A stretch of 64,000 nt of DNA from Natronoarchaeum philippinense (GTDB lineage: Archaea > Halobacteriota > Halobacteria > Halobacteriales > Natronoarchaeaceae), in assembly GCF_900215575.1 (NCBI RefSeq), contig NZ_OBEJ01000003.1, positions 434,001 to 498,000 of the forward strand, in the 5' to 3' direction. Both the position numbers and the translations under genes were made by a program. The notes under the pieces are model-generated. The model was not told the DNA's origin and searched no databases. It saw nothing but the letters and a program-made list of their open reading frames with translations. Positions 34,095 through 43,231 of the stretch are shown here, one piece after another (the first letter of the stretch is position 1; each line of letters opens with the position of its first letter).

Positions 34095-35054
34095 CTACTG
34101 GAACTCCTCGATCAACGCCGGCACCACGTCGAAGAGGTCGTCGACGATGCCGTAGTCCGCGATGTCGAAGATCGGCGCGCTCGGATCGTTGTTGATCGCA
34201 ACGATCGTATCCGAGCCCTTCATGCCGGCGACGTGCTGGACGGCGCCGGAGATGCCGACCGCGATGTACACGTCGGGGGTGACGACCTTGCCCGACTGGC
34301 CGACCTGCCGGTTCTTGGGGAGCCAGCCGTTGTCGACGATCGGTCGGGACGACGACAGCGTCGCGTCCAAGGCGTCGGCCAGATCGCGCACGAGGTCGAG
34401 GTTCTCCTCTTCTTCGATACCGCGACCGACCGAGACGAGCACGTCGGCCTCGCTGATGTCGACATCACCGCCGCCGACCTCCTCGAACCCGCGGACCGAC
34501 GAGGTGATCGCGTCATCGTCGATGTCGACCTCGAACGTCTCGATTTCGGCGTCGCCGCGGCCCTCGGCGGCCGGCCACTCGCCGCCGCGGATCGTCGCCA
34601 CGACGCCGTCGGTCGCGTCGACCTCGCAGGTGGTTGCAACCTTCGAGCCGTACATCTCGCGTTCGGCCCGCAACGTGTCGCCGTCGATCGAGAGGTCGAT
34701 CGCGTCCGAGACGTACGGCAGTCCGAGCGCGGAGGCGACCGCGGGCGCGTAGTCGAGCCCGTTGACGCTGTTGGGCGCGAGCACGACCGCGGGATCGACA
34801 TCGGCGGCGAGCTGTTCGACCGCTTGCAGGGAGATGTCGTGGTTGAACTCCTCGCCTTCCGGCACGGTGAGCACGCGATCGACGCCCTCGCGGTCGAGCT
34901 TCTCGGCGAACTCCCCGACGGCGCCGCCGATCACGGCGACGTGGAGGTCGCCGCCGGTCTGGTCGGCGAGCGCGCGCCCCGCCGTGACGAGTTCGTAGCT
35001 CACGTCCCGGAGGTCGCCGCGTCGGTGTTCGGCGACGGCGAGTACGTCGCTCAT
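34095..35054 (-). CDS. etfA: Electron transfer flavoprotein alpha subunit
   Basis: The 319-residue protein has the two-part EtfA/FixB layout: an N-terminal alpha/beta domain and a C-terminal FAD-binding domain with VALGISGAVQHVAGM-type signature (read here as AVGISGAVQHVAGMKGS) and INNDPSAPIFDIADYG. EtfAB carries electrons from flavin dehydrogenases to the quinone pool through ETF:quinone oxidoreductase. Its start overlaps the end of etfB by 4 bases, so the two are translated as a unit. Confidence 0.95.
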   Translation of the reverse strand: MSDVLAVAEHRRGDLRDVSYELVTAGRALADQTGGDLHVAVIGGAVGEFAEKLDREGVDRVLTVPEGEEFNHDISLQAVEQLAADVDPAVVLAPNSVNGLDYAPAVASALGLPYVSDAIDLSIDGDTLRAEREMYGSKVATTCEVDATDGVVATIRGGEWPAAEGRGDAEIETFEVDIDDDAITSSVRGFEEVGGGDVDISEADVLVSVGRGIEEEENLDLVRDLADALDATLSSSRPIVDNGWLPKNRQVGQSGKVVTPDVYIAVGISGAVQHVAGMKGSDTIVAINNDPSAPIFDIADYGIVDDLFDVVPALIEEFQ

Positions 35055-35845
35055 TCGGCGCTCACCCCTTTGTCACGGAGGACACCCGCAAGTTTGGCCG
35101 CGCTCTCTCCGGCGTCGCCCTCGAACAGCTCGGCGTCGCTGTCGGTTTCGGGGACGAACATGTCGGTCACGGCGAGACTGCTGTCGGCCGCCGCGGCGCC
35201 GAGGTCGAGGTCCTCGAGCGTCTGCACGTCGAGTTCCTTGGATTGGGCCTGTCGGATGCCCCGCAGGCTCGCGTACCGGGGCTCGTTGATCCCGGTCTGG
35301 ATCGTCAGGACGGCCGGAAGCTCGACATCGGTCAGCTCTTCGACGCCGCCTTCGAGTTCGCGACGGACCGACGCCACGTCAGCGCCGGGTTCCAGATCGA
35401 GGTTGTTGACGACGGCCGCCCAGCCGTAGCCGACGCGCTCGGCCAGCGCAACGCCCGTGCCGCCGAAGGCGTCGTCCTCGGCTTGGACGCCCGTCAACAC
35501 TAGGTCGGGCTCTTCGGCCTCGACGACGCCTTCGAGAATCTCGGCTTTCGAGCCCACGTCGAGCGTCTCGGCGTCGGCCAGCGCGTCGTCCCAGACTCGG
35601 ATCGCCCGGTCGGCGCCTTTCGCCAGCGCCATCCGGATCGTCTCCTCGCTGCGCTCGGGGCCGATCGTCGCCGTGACGACCTCGACATCGTCGCCGGCTT
35701 CGGCGAGCTGTACGGCCGCCTCGATGGCGTAGTCGTCCCACTCGTTGAGGTCGTACTCCCGGTACTGCTCACCGATTTCCGTCCCCTCGATCTCGAAGTC
35801 GTCCGCGACCGTCGCCACTTCCTTGACGGTGACCAGAATCTTCAT
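35051..35845 (-). CDS. etfB: Electron transfer flavoprotein beta subunit
   Basis: The start at 35845 (MKILVTVKEVATVADDFEI) is chosen; a preceding ATG at 35848 is in frame. The beta subunit signature is complete: DDYAIEAAVQLAEAGD, LTGVQAEDDAFGGTG, and PAVLTIQTGINEPRYASL. It binds AMP and docks with the dehydrogenase. The gene precedes etfA with a 4-bp overlap. A TATA-like sequence lies just upstream around 35850. Confidence 0.95.
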   Translation of the reverse strand: MKILVTVKEVATVADDFEIEGTEIGEQYREYDLNEWDDYAIEAAVQLAEAGDDVEVVTATIGPERSEETIRMALAKGADRAIRVWDDALADAETLDVGSKAEILEGVVEAEEPDLVLTGVQAEDDAFGGTGVALAERVGYGWAAVVNNLDLEPGADVASVRRELEGGVEELTDVELPAVLTIQTGINEPRYASLRGIRQAQSKELDVQTLEDLDLGAAAADSSLAVTDMFVPETDSDAELFEGDAGESAAKLAGVLRDKGVSAE

Positions 35846-35953
35846 CATTATACGTTGGACGGAGCACCCGCTAAATGGTTTTGAAACCTGTAATCCGTCG
35901 TGAAACGTTGTCCCAGCGCCACCGATGTCGGCGCCGCAGCGGAATCGCGGGCG

Positions 35954-37264
35954 TCACTCGCCGTCGGTAACGTCCTCGTCTGGCAGGCTGATCAGGTTCT
36001 CGCGGCCGATTCGAAGCTTGTCGACGCGGTCGTCGTCGTCCATCGCCGACAGCAGCTGGGACACCTTGGCGTTCGACCAGCCGGTTTCGGTGACGATCGA
36101 CGCCTGTTTCATCCGACCGCCGTTCTGCTGGAGGAGTCGCTCGACGCGTTCCTCGTCGCTGAGCAGTTCGGGGTCGACTTGGTCGGCGTCCTCGTCGTCA
36201 GCATCGGTCACAGCCTGTTCAGCCCCAGAAGCTGTGGCGGCCGTGCTTGCGCTCTCGGCCGTTGCTCTGCCGCCGCCGGCTTCGGTCGTCCCGCTCTCCG
36301 GCGCCGCTTCGTCGGCGGGCGAGGGAGTTGGATCGGCATCATCGACATCGGTGCTCGCCTGCGACCGGGCTTCGCCGCCGTCGCCGGCCGCGACCGAACT
36401 GCCATCGGCGTCGGCGAGCGAGTCGACGTACGCCATCACGTCCTCGCGCCGGAGGTCGGACGCGTACCAAGCGACGGCGAGCCCGAGCAGGACGGCCAGT
36501 AGCCCGCCCCCGACCAGCGGCGCCGTTCCGAGGGAGGGGTCCGGTCCCGGGGGATCCGGCCCGCCGGTGTCACCCGTGGGCACGTACGTCGCCTCGATGT
36601 CGCCCGCATCGAACGACGTGGGACCGGTCCACGCTGCGGTGCCGCTGTCGACGCCGCCGTCGGGCGAAGTACCGAAGTTCCACGAGTCGAAGGCGTAGCC
36701 GGGCGGCGCGGCGATGACGAGGCGCTGCCCCGCTTCGAGCCGGGGCAGCCACGTTCCCGTCTCGGTCTGGAACGCGTCGCCCAGCACGACGTTCTCACCC
36801 TCGACCTGCGCGAAGTTCGTCCACGTGAACGAAAACGAGAGGTAGCCGGTCTCGTTGGCGAGGCGGGCCGAGTGGTTCACGTCGGTAATCGACATCTCGC
36901 GGCCGGTCGCCGCCGACGCGTTGGCAACGAACGGCTCGAAGGTCTCGGTCGAATACCCAGCCTCGGCGTGACCGGCCTCGTGCTCGCGGGCGAGATCGTT
37001 GAACGATTCGCGCTCGTCGGGCGTGTCGATGCCGTGAATCCGCGTCGTCGCGGTCCAGCGCGCGTCGCCATCGGCGGTGAGGTTGATCCGGAACACCTGC
37101 CTGAGCTCGGTCTGGTTAGTGCCGTCGCTCTGGATGGCGGTCGACCCCGCCAGCTGCGACGTGCCGTCGGCACTGCCGGGTATGCCCGGACTAGCCGCCG
37201 CTGTGGGTGCGACGAGGAGGGCGAACAACAGCGGGACGATCAGGAGGGCGGCGCGAACCCGCAT
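35954..37264 (-). CDS. Exported membrane-anchored protein with C-terminal winged helix
   Basis: The start at 37264 (MRVRAALLIVPLLFALLVAP) gives a signal peptide. Residues 60-245 form an extracytoplasmic beta-rich domain (haloarchaeal DUF7345-like), followed by a proline-rich stalk, a TM helix (LVGGGLLAVLLGLAVAWYA), a long low-complexity linker and a winged helix at the C-terminus (ERVERLLQQNGGRMKQASIV, then TGWSNAKVSQLLSAMDDD; DUF7343-like). The layout suggests a one-component sensor reading the outside and binding DNA inside. It is divergent from the exported protein at 37456 over a 191-bp gap. Confidence 0.85.
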   Translation of the reverse strand: MRVRAALLIVPLLFALLVAPTAAASPGIPGSADGTSQLAGSTAIQSDGTNQTELRQVFRINLTADGDARWTATTRIHGIDTPDERESFNDLAREHEAGHAEAGYSTETFEPFVANASAATGREMSITDVNHSARLANETGYLSFSFTWTNFAQVEGENVVLGDAFQTETGTWLPRLEAGQRLVIAAPPGYAFDSWNFGTSPDGGVDSGTAAWTGPTSFDAGDIEATYVPTGDTGGPDPPGPDPSLGTAPLVGGGLLAVLLGLAVAWYASDLRREDVMAYVDSLADADGSSVAAGDGGEARSQASTDVDDADPTPSPADEAAPESGTTEAGGGRATAESASTAATASGAEQAVTDADDEDADQVDPELLSDEERVERLLQQNGGRMKQASIVTETGWSNAKVSQLLSAMDDDDRVDKLRIGRENLISLPDEDVTDGE

Positions 37265-37455
37265 ACCCTCCCTTGCTGACTGGGGCAAGAAAATCCTTTT
37301 CATCGGGTTACACCGCCAGCACTAGCTATAAAACGTCTCACGGGCTCTCAGGTGCTCGCAGTGGCGCTACTCGCTGGAGAATTCGGGCCGACCGAGCCAC
37401 CTAAAGAGTAGTAGAGGCGGCGAATTTTTGTATAAGAGGAGCATACCCTGCTGAC

Positions 37456-38694
37456 ATGACGCGTCTCCGCGCGGTGGTCTTTGCAGCCCTCCTCGTACTG
37501 TCGCTCCCTGCGGCCTCGGTCGCAGGGCCGGCAGCGCCGGCGGTACCTGACACAGGCGACGCGACGCCGACGGCAGAGCCACGGCTCGACGCCCTCACGA
37601 TCAGCAGCTCGGGCAGCGGCGTCTCGTGGGTGACGGTCGGCGGCGACACGAGCACGTCGTACGCCGGAGCGAGCGCCGGCATCGGGAGTTCGCTGGGCGA
37701 CGCCGACGCCGAACTGCGCGCGGCGTTCGCCGCCACTCGGATCGAGAACAGCTACGGCGCCGCGGCGTCGGACGCCGGGCGACAGAGAATCATCAACCAA
37801 TCCGTCGACGACATCAAAGCGACCATCGGCGAGCTACACGAACGGGAGCAGGCTGCCGCACAGCGGTACGCCCGCGGCGAGATCACAGGCGCCGAGTTCC
37901 TCTCGACGATCGGCCGGATCCACGCCGAAGCGACGGCGTTGGAAACGCGTGTTAACACGGTTACCGAGCTCGCGTCGGACGAGCGAGCCCGCGACATCCG
38001 CCTCAACGGACAGCTGGCCCGCTTCCAGACGCCGATGCGGGCTGACATCGCCGCGGCGCTGGAAGGCGACCGGGGGCCGGTCGAAGACATCCGGATCGCG
38101 TCGAACGGAAGCAACGTGGTGATGGATCGGATCGTCGGATCGGAGTACCGCCGCGAATCCGTCCAGTACGATAGCTACGTCAACGACGGGCCGATCAGGT
38201 TCGAGAGCCTGCTCGACGTGACCGACGGGATGGACGTCAGCGAGCGCGGCGCGGAGCTGTACCCGTGGATCTACTCGAACAGCCGCAACGACAACTCCCA
38301 CCGATGGTACAACTCGCTGATGTGGGTCCGAATCGAGCACGATCGAGGGACCTTACAGACGTTCCTCGACGGCACCACCCGTGATGTCGTGCTGGAGTAC
38401 CACGAACTCGATGTCAGCGACCTCGAAACGTCGCCGACGGTGAGCAACACGGCAAACGGCATCAAGGTCGCGGCGCACCGTGTTCCCGACGGTGGGCCGG
38501 TCCGGGTTAACGTGACGACGCCCGACGGCGCCGCGCTCGACGCCAACGTGACCATCGATGACCACACCGTTGCTGTCGGCGACGACGGAACGGAATGGAT
38601 TCCGGCACGCTCGGGACCGGTGTCGGTCACCGCCACGGTCGGGGGCGACTCGGTGACAGTTGAGAACAAGACGGCGACGGTGACGGTCCGGTAG
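37456..38694 (+). CDS. Exported haloarchaeal protein with coiled coil, DUF7096-like
   Basis: An N-terminal signal peptide (MTRLRAVVFAALLVLSLPAA) precedes 412 residues without further hydrophobic helix. Residues 110-190 contain a coiled-coil-like helix rich in RIINQSVDDIKATIGELHER-type heptads. The C-terminal third is beta-rich with NVTTPDGAALDANVTI, like a carbohydrate-binding or big-type fold. I associate this family with haloarchaeal DUF7096 proteins whose genes accompany membrane-bound wHTH sensors, as here. Function unknown; the divergent sensor may control it. Confidence 0.75.
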   Translation: MTRLRAVVFAALLVLSLPAASVAGPAAPAVPDTGDATPTAEPRLDALTISSSGSGVSWVTVGGDTSTSYAGASAGIGSSLGDADAELRAAFAATRIENSYGAAASDAGRQRIINQSVDDIKATIGELHEREQAAAQRYARGEITGAEFLSTIGRIHAEATALETRVNTVTELASDERARDIRLNGQLARFQTPMRADIAAALEGDRGPVEDIRIASNGSNVVMDRIVGSEYRRESVQYDSYVNDGPIRFESLLDVTDGMDVSERGAELYPWIYSNSRNDNSHRWYNSLMWVRIEHDRGTLQTFLDGTTRDVVLEYHELDVSDLETSPTVSNTANGIKVAAHRVPDGGPVRVNVTTPDGAALDANVTIDDHTVAVGDDGTEWIPARSGPVSVTATVGGDSVTVENKTATVTVR

Positions 38695-38804
38695 CCACGT
38701 TTCACACTACTGCGTTCTGAAGGAGAGAGCACCCGCGCTAGCAGAGCCGATCGTCGGCGTCTCGGTCCACAGGTTCATATCGGAAAGCGCCGCGAGTGGC
38801 GCCC

Positions 38805-39272
38805 GTGACGCGTCGAGGTGTCGCTCCCGTAGTTGGTGTCGCGCTGCTCGTGTTCGTCAGCGTCGCGCTCGCTGCTGTCGTCGCCGGCGGGCTGGCGGCC
38901 GTCGACGCCGACGGCCCGCCGGCACAGGCAGCGCTGGCGGTCGATGTCGACACAGAGGCCGACGAAATCACAGTGAGCCACGGCGGAGGGAGCACACTTG
39001 ACCCAGAGGCAGTCTCGGTCAGCATCACGGTAAACGGCAGCGCGCTAGCGCAGCAGCCACCGGTGCCGTTTTTCTCTGCAAACGGGTTCGTTTCGGGGCC
39101 GACGGGACCGTTCAATCCGGCGTGGAGCGGCGACTGGGGCGCGGGCGAATCGGCGTCGCTACGGATCGCCGGCACGAACGCGCCGGGCGGGATCGACCCC
39201 GGAGCGACCGTCGACGTTGTCGTCCGCGTCGACGGTCAGATACTGGCGGAGCGAAGCGTCGCGGCCGAGTGA
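38805..39272 (+). CDS. Type IV pilin-like protein, 155 aa
   Basis: The GTG at 38805 (VTRRGVAPVVGVALLVFVSV) is chosen because archaeal pilins begin with a short basic leader directly before the hydrophobic helix; GTG 38796 is an alternative. The N-terminus RRGVAPVVG fits the class III signal peptide cleaved by PibD. The C-terminal head is beta-rich and ends ILAERSVAAE. No pil-type ATPase is near. It may be a minor pilin or secreted adhesion subunit. Confidence 0.8.
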   Translation: MTRRGVAPVVGVALLVFVSVALAAVVAGGLAAVDADGPPAQAALAVDVDTEADEITVSHGGGSTLDPEAVSVSITVNGSALAQQPPVPFFSANGFVSGPTGPFNPAWSGDWGAGESASLRIAGTNAPGGIDPGATVDVVVRVDGQILAERSVAAE

Positions 39273-39282
39273 CGCCCTGTCG

Positions 39283-39903
39283 CTACTCGGGCACGCGGGC
39301 GACGGTGACGATGGCTACGTCGGGTTTGTGGGATGGCCCCATCAGACGGTGTTCGATCTCCTCGTAGCCCGCGCGCGAGAACATCCGATCCGCCTCGTCG
39401 GCGTCGTAAAACAGCATGATCGCGTCCGCGACCTTCTGTCCGATCGTACTCTTGGGGTTGTTCGGCCCGACGATCAGCACCTGTCCGCCCGGCTTCACGA
39501 CGCGCCGGAACTCGCGCAGCGCCATCACGGGGTTCGGCCAGTACTCGATCGATCCCGAGGACCAGAGCACGTCGAAGCTGTCGGTCTGATAGGGAAGTCG
39601 CTCGGCGTCGCCGCGCGCGAACTGCACGGGGTCGTGCTTGCCGAGTTTCGCCCACGCTTTCTCCATCTGGTGGACGCTCTGGTCGAGTCCATGCACGTTG
39701 TCAGAGTGCTCCAGCAGTCCCTCGGTCGCAAAGCCGGTACCCGATCCCACGTCGAGCACGCGGTCGTCGGCGTCGATGTCGAGCATGCCGATCGCCTCGT
39801 CGCGCATCCGTTCGTTCCAGACGAACGGGTTGACGCGGTCGTACACTTGCGAGAGGTACTTGTAGAACAGCCGTGCGCGCCGCTTGTTCTCGAGAACGCC
39901 CAT
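39283..39903 (-). CDS. Class I SAM-dependent methyltransferase, 206 aa
   Basis: The frame MGVLENKRRARLFYKYLSQV continues into SAM motif I DRVLDVGSGTGFATEG and DVLWSSGSIEYWPNPV (motif IV region). The N-terminal Y-K-Y-LS-YD block resembles UbiE and MPBQ-type quinone methyltransferases, so methylation of a prenylated quinone such as menaquinone is possible. The family is broad, so this is only a suggestion. It is divergent from the ATP synthase genes. Confidence 0.78.
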   Translation of the reverse strand: MGVLENKRRARLFYKYLSQVYDRVNPFVWNERMRDEAIGMLDIDADDRVLDVGSGTGFATEGLLEHSDNVHGLDQSVHQMEKAWAKLGKHDPVQFARGDAERLPYQTDSFDVLWSSGSIEYWPNPVMALREFRRVVKPGGQVLIVGPNNPKSTIGQKVADAIMLFYDADEADRMFSRAGYEEIEHRLMGPSHKPDVAIVTVARVPE

Positions 39904-39992
39904 TGGACGGGGATTAGGGCTACCGGATCATAATGCTGACCGTTTGGGCCGACGGTTGGCGGTGCTCGTCCCGCGACACCTTTCGCAACTAC

Positions 39993-39998
39993 CTTATA
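39993..39998 (+). promoter_or_regulatory. TATA element for the atpHI unit
   Basis: CTTATA in CAACTACCTTATACGCC lies 34-39 nt before the ATG of atpH at 40032, giving a very short 5' leader. Confidence 0.5.
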
Positions 39999-40031
39999 CG
40001 CCCCTTTGCAAAGTTCCGCCTGATAATAGAT

Positions 40032-40364
40032 ATGCCGAGGCCAGAGGTTCTCGACCGAATACAGACGGCCGAAGACGAAGCTGACGAGATCGTCGCGGAG
40101 GCCGAGGCGGATCGGGACGACCGCATCGCCGAGGCCCGCGAGCGCGCCGAGGAGATCCGCGAGCAAGCGGACGCCGAGGCCCGCCAACTGAAAGACGAGC
40201 GACTCTCGGAGGCCCGCGAAGAACTGTCCGAGGAGCGCGAGGAGATCCTCGAAGAAGGACGCCAGCAGCGCGACCAACTCGCCGAGAAGGCAAGCGGACG
40301 TGAAGACGAGGTGGTCGAACACGTCCTCGAGGTGTTCACGGAGGCGGTGCATGCTCAGACCTGA
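40032..40364 (+). CDS. atpH: A-type ATP synthase subunit H
   Basis: The start at 40032 (MPRPEVLDRIQTAEDEADEI) gives a 110-residue, almost uninterrupted charged coiled coil with Glu/Arg-rich heptads, as in the peripheral-stalk subunit H (AhaH/NtpF). Together with subunit E it holds the A1 head still against rotor torque. The gene overlaps atpI by 14 bases. It is the first gene of the ATP synthase cluster. Confidence 0.9.
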   Translation: MPRPEVLDRIQTAEDEADEIVAEAEADRDDRIAEARERAEEIREQADAEARQLKDERLSEAREELSEEREEILEEGRQQRDQLAEKASGREDEVVEHVLEVFTEAVHAQT

Positions 40365-42630
40365 GCGGATGAGCAAGGTGTCGGTGGCCGGCTCGCGCGC
40401 GGTCATGAAGCCAGTCATCGACGCGATCCACGACCTCAACCTAGTCCACCTCAGTGACTACGACGGCTCGTGGGAGGGCTTCGACAACGGCGACCCGGCC
40501 GCGGGCGCCGAGGCGGCGTCGGAGAAGCTGGTCACCGTCCGTTCGCTCCAGAGCATCCTCGGCGTCGAAGACGAGGACGCCGGCCCGAGCCGGATCGTCG
40601 ACGACGAGGCGCTCGACGAGGAGCTCGCGGAGATCCAGTCGGAGGTCAACGAACTCGACGACCGACGCAGTGAGCTTCGAGACGAACTCCGCGAGGTCGA
40701 CGACCGCATCAGCTCGATGGCGCCGTTTGCCGAGCTCGGGATCGACCTCGATCTGCTCGGCGGCTACGACACGCTTGACGTGCGTGTCGGCGAAGGTGAC
40801 GAGGAGGCGCTCCGCGCCGCCCTCGCCGACGCCGACAGCGTCGACGAGTTCGAGCTGTTCGGCGGCGACGGCGACGTCGTCGCGGCCTTCGTCTACCCTG
40901 CTGATGACGCAGGCGAGGGCGCGCTCGACGACGCGCTCGTCGGCGTCGACTTCGCCGAGCTCGACGTGCCCGACGCGGAGGGCAGCCCCGAGGAGTATCT
41001 CGAAGAACTGCGCCACCGCAAACAGCAGCTCGAATCGAAGCTCGACTCGATCGAGAGCGAGCTCGAAGAGATCAAAGTCGACGCAGCGGGCTTCCTGCTG
41101 GCCGCCGAAGAGAAGCTGTCCATCGAGGTCCAGCAGACCGAAGCGCCCCTGCAGTTTGCGACGACCGAGCGCGCGTTCGTCGCCGAAGGCTGGGTGCCGA
41201 CCGATCGCTACGACGATCTGGTCGCCGCGCTCGACGACGCCGTCGGCGATCGCGTCGAGGTCGAAGAGCTCGAACGCGCCGAGTACACCGAGGACGGCCA
41301 CGCGGCCCACACCGAGGAAGTCGACCACGACGACGCCGAGGACGACGCCGCGGCGGCGTCGACCGGCGACGCCGAAGAAGAGCCGCCCAAGGCGGCTACG
41401 GATGGTGGGACCGCCACCGCAACGGCAGCCGGCTCATCGAGCGCGGTCACGATGGCCGACGACCCGCCGGTGATTCAGGACAACGTCAAGGCGGCCCAAC
41501 CGTTCGAGTTCCTGCTCGAGATGATCAACCGGCCGAAATACTCCGAGCTGGACCCGACGCTCATCCTGCTGTTGACGTTCCCGGCGTTCTACGGGTTCAT
41601 GCTGGGCGATCTGGGCTACGGCCTGCTGTATATCGGCGTCGGCTACCTGCTCTATAGCCGCTTCGAGGACGACGTGTTCCGCAGCCTCGGTGCGATCGGC
41701 ATGTGGGCTGGCGGCTTCACGGCGCTGTTCGGCGTGCTGTACGGTGAGATGTTCGGGATGCACTTCCTCGGAGAGATCGTGTTCCCGAGCGGAAGCCCGC
41801 CGATGCACAAGGGGCTCCAGCCTGCCTTTAGCTACTACGGACAGGCGTGGCTGGTTGCGAGCCTGCTGCTTGGCTTGCTCCATCTCACGATCGGCTACGT
41901 GTTCGGGTTCATCAACGATCTCGACCACGGCGTCGTCGAGTCCTATCTCGAACATGGCTCGTGGGCGACGTTGATGATCGGGCTGTGGACGTGGGTGTTC
42001 AGCCGACACCTCGAAGGCGCAAAGCCCGACATGCTGTACACCTCGTTCGGCCCGCAGGGCGAGCACACCGCTTTGAACCTCGGGTTTAGCGGACTCCCCG
42101 AAGCCGTCGGGCTGTTCGTCGGCGTCCCGCTGCTGGCGATCGGCTTCCTGACGATGGTCTACGGCGAGGTCAAACACTACGGCCTGATGGGCATCCTCAT
42201 CGGCGGCCTCGAAAGCTTCAGCGTGTTCGGCGACGTGCTCTCCTACCTCCGGATCGGCGCGGTGATCCTTGCGAAGGCAGGGATGGCGTTCGTCGTCAAC
42301 CTGCTGTTCTTCGGGGTGTACGTCGTCGACGGCGAGTGGCACTTTGCGACGAGCCACGCGCCGTCGTACTACGCCGAACACGGCTACCACGGCCACGAGG
42401 TCACCGAGATCATGTTCGGCGGCCTGCTCCACGGCGGCATCGCCTCGGCGGTCGCCGGCGTGTTCATCCTCGTGATCGGCCACCTCGTCGTCCTGCTGCT
42501 GGGCGTCACCAGCGCCGGTCTGCAGGGGATCCGTCTCGAGTACGTCGAGTTCTTCGACAAGTTCTACGAGGGCGGCGGCCGCGTGTTCTCCCCGTTCGGC
42601 TACGACCGGGAGTACACCGCCGAGGACTGA
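40351..42630 (+). CDS. atpI: A-type ATP synthase subunit I (a subunit)
   Basis: The ATG at 40351 (MLRPERMSKVSVAGSRAV) overlaps atpH; an alternative ATG is at 40369. The N-terminal half is a soluble coiled-coil collar of about 390 residues with an acidic, low-complexity insert (VDHDDAEDDAAAASTGDAEE). The C-terminal half has about seven membrane helices, including the segment with LSYLRIGAVILAKAGMAFVV that carries the essential Arg for proton transfer, as in subunit I/a of archaeal ATPases. It ends in a terminator-like hairpin. Confidence 0.95.
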   Translation: MLRPERMSKVSVAGSRAVMKPVIDAIHDLNLVHLSDYDGSWEGFDNGDPAAGAEAASEKLVTVRSLQSILGVEDEDAGPSRIVDDEALDEELAEIQSEVNELDDRRSELRDELREVDDRISSMAPFAELGIDLDLLGGYDTLDVRVGEGDEEALRAALADADSVDEFELFGGDGDVVAAFVYPADDAGEGALDDALVGVDFAELDVPDAEGSPEEYLEELRHRKQQLESKLDSIESELEEIKVDAAGFLLAAEEKLSIEVQQTEAPLQFATTERAFVAEGWVPTDRYDDLVAALDDAVGDRVEVEELERAEYTEDGHAAHTEEVDHDDAEDDAAAASTGDAEEEPPKAATDGGTATATAAGSSSAVTMADDPPVIQDNVKAAQPFEFLLEMINRPKYSELDPTLILLLTFPAFYGFMLGDLGYGLLYIGVGYLLYSRFEDDVFRSLGAIGMWAGGFTALFGVLYGEMFGMHFLGEIVFPSGSPPMHKGLQPAFSYYGQAWLVASLLLGLLHLTIGYVFGFINDLDHGVVESYLEHGSWATLMIGLWTWVFSRHLEGAKPDMLYTSFGPQGEHTALNLGFSGLPEAVGLFVGVPLLAIGFLTMVYGEVKHYGLMGILIGGLESFSVFGDVLSYLRIGAVILAKAGMAFVVNLLFFGVYVVDGEWHFATSHAPSYYAEHGYHGHEVTEIMFGGLLHGGIASAVAGVFILVIGHLVVLLLGVTSAGLQGIRLEYVEFFDKFYEGGGRVFSPFGYDREYTAED

Positions 42631-42633
42631 CTT

Positions 42634-42652
42634 CGACCGCCGGTCGTTTTTT
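42634..42652 (+). terminator. Intrinsic-type terminator after atpI
   Basis: CGACC, a 3-nt loop and GGTCG are followed by six T residues (TTTTTT at 42647-42652). The T tract is the kind of signal that archaeal RNA polymerase responds to. Confidence 0.55.
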
Positions 42653-42840
42653 GGCTGCTGTCGACGCGATAGCGACACCGTTCGTTGCGAGCTGTGGGCG
42701 GTGGTCGGTTTGACAGCGGGGAGGAGTGCGAAATTATACTGAGGCTGTCACTATTTCGCCGTCGTATCGAAAGTATAATGCCCGTCGAATCCCGTTTCCA
42801 TGGGTTAGACTGCCGAAATCGGCCGTTTCGTTTGGGAAGC

Positions 42841-42846
42841 TTTATG
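42841..42846 (+). promoter_or_regulatory. TATA-like element upstream of atpK
   Basis: TTTATG in GGGAAGCTTTATGAACTC lies 52-57 nt before the ATG at 42898. Other AT-rich boxes are near 42735 and 42774. The gap to atpI is 267 bp, far wider than any other in the cluster. Confidence 0.4.
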
Positions 42847-42897
42847 AACTCTCTGGGGAGAAGTACGGACTGTCCGAAGCCACGAGGTACACAAATT

Positions 42898-43209
42898 ATG
42901 ATCGAATCCGCAGCAGACATCGCACCGGTAGTTGCGCAGGGTCTCGCAGACAGTGCTACAGTTCTTCAGGGCAACGAGTCCGCCGCTGGAGCCGCAGGAA
43001 ACGGCGGCGGCCCCGCCATCGAGCAGGGCGCCGCAGCAGCACTCGGTATCGGCCTCGCCGCCATCGGCGCGGGCTACGCCGAGCGAGGTATCGGCGCGGC
43101 CGCAGTCGGCGCACTCGCCGAAGACTCCATCTCTACGGGTATCGGGATCGTTCTGACGGTCCTTCCCGAGACGCTGGTGATCTTCGCGCTGGTCGCGCTC
43201 TTCGTCTAA
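42898..43209 (+). CDS. atpK: A-type ATP synthase subunit K (c ring)
   Basis: The ATG at 42898 (MIESAADIAPVVAQGLADSA) gives 103 aa. The mature two-helix hairpin contains AAALGIGLAAIGAGYAERG for the first helix and IGIVLTVLPETLVIFAL for the second, where the Glu in PET is the ion-binding residue. The N-terminal stretch of about 35 residues with VLQGNESAAGAAGNGGG is a longer-than-usual leader, perhaps a signal-like extension. The protein forms the rotor ring and is needed in multiple copies. Confidence 0.92.
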   Translation: MIESAADIAPVVAQGLADSATVLQGNESAAGAAGNGGGPAIEQGAAAALGIGLAAIGAGYAERGIGAAAVGALAEDSISTGIGIVLTVLPETLVIFALVALFV

Positions 43210-43231
43210 ACCGCACCCCCCATTTCTTACA

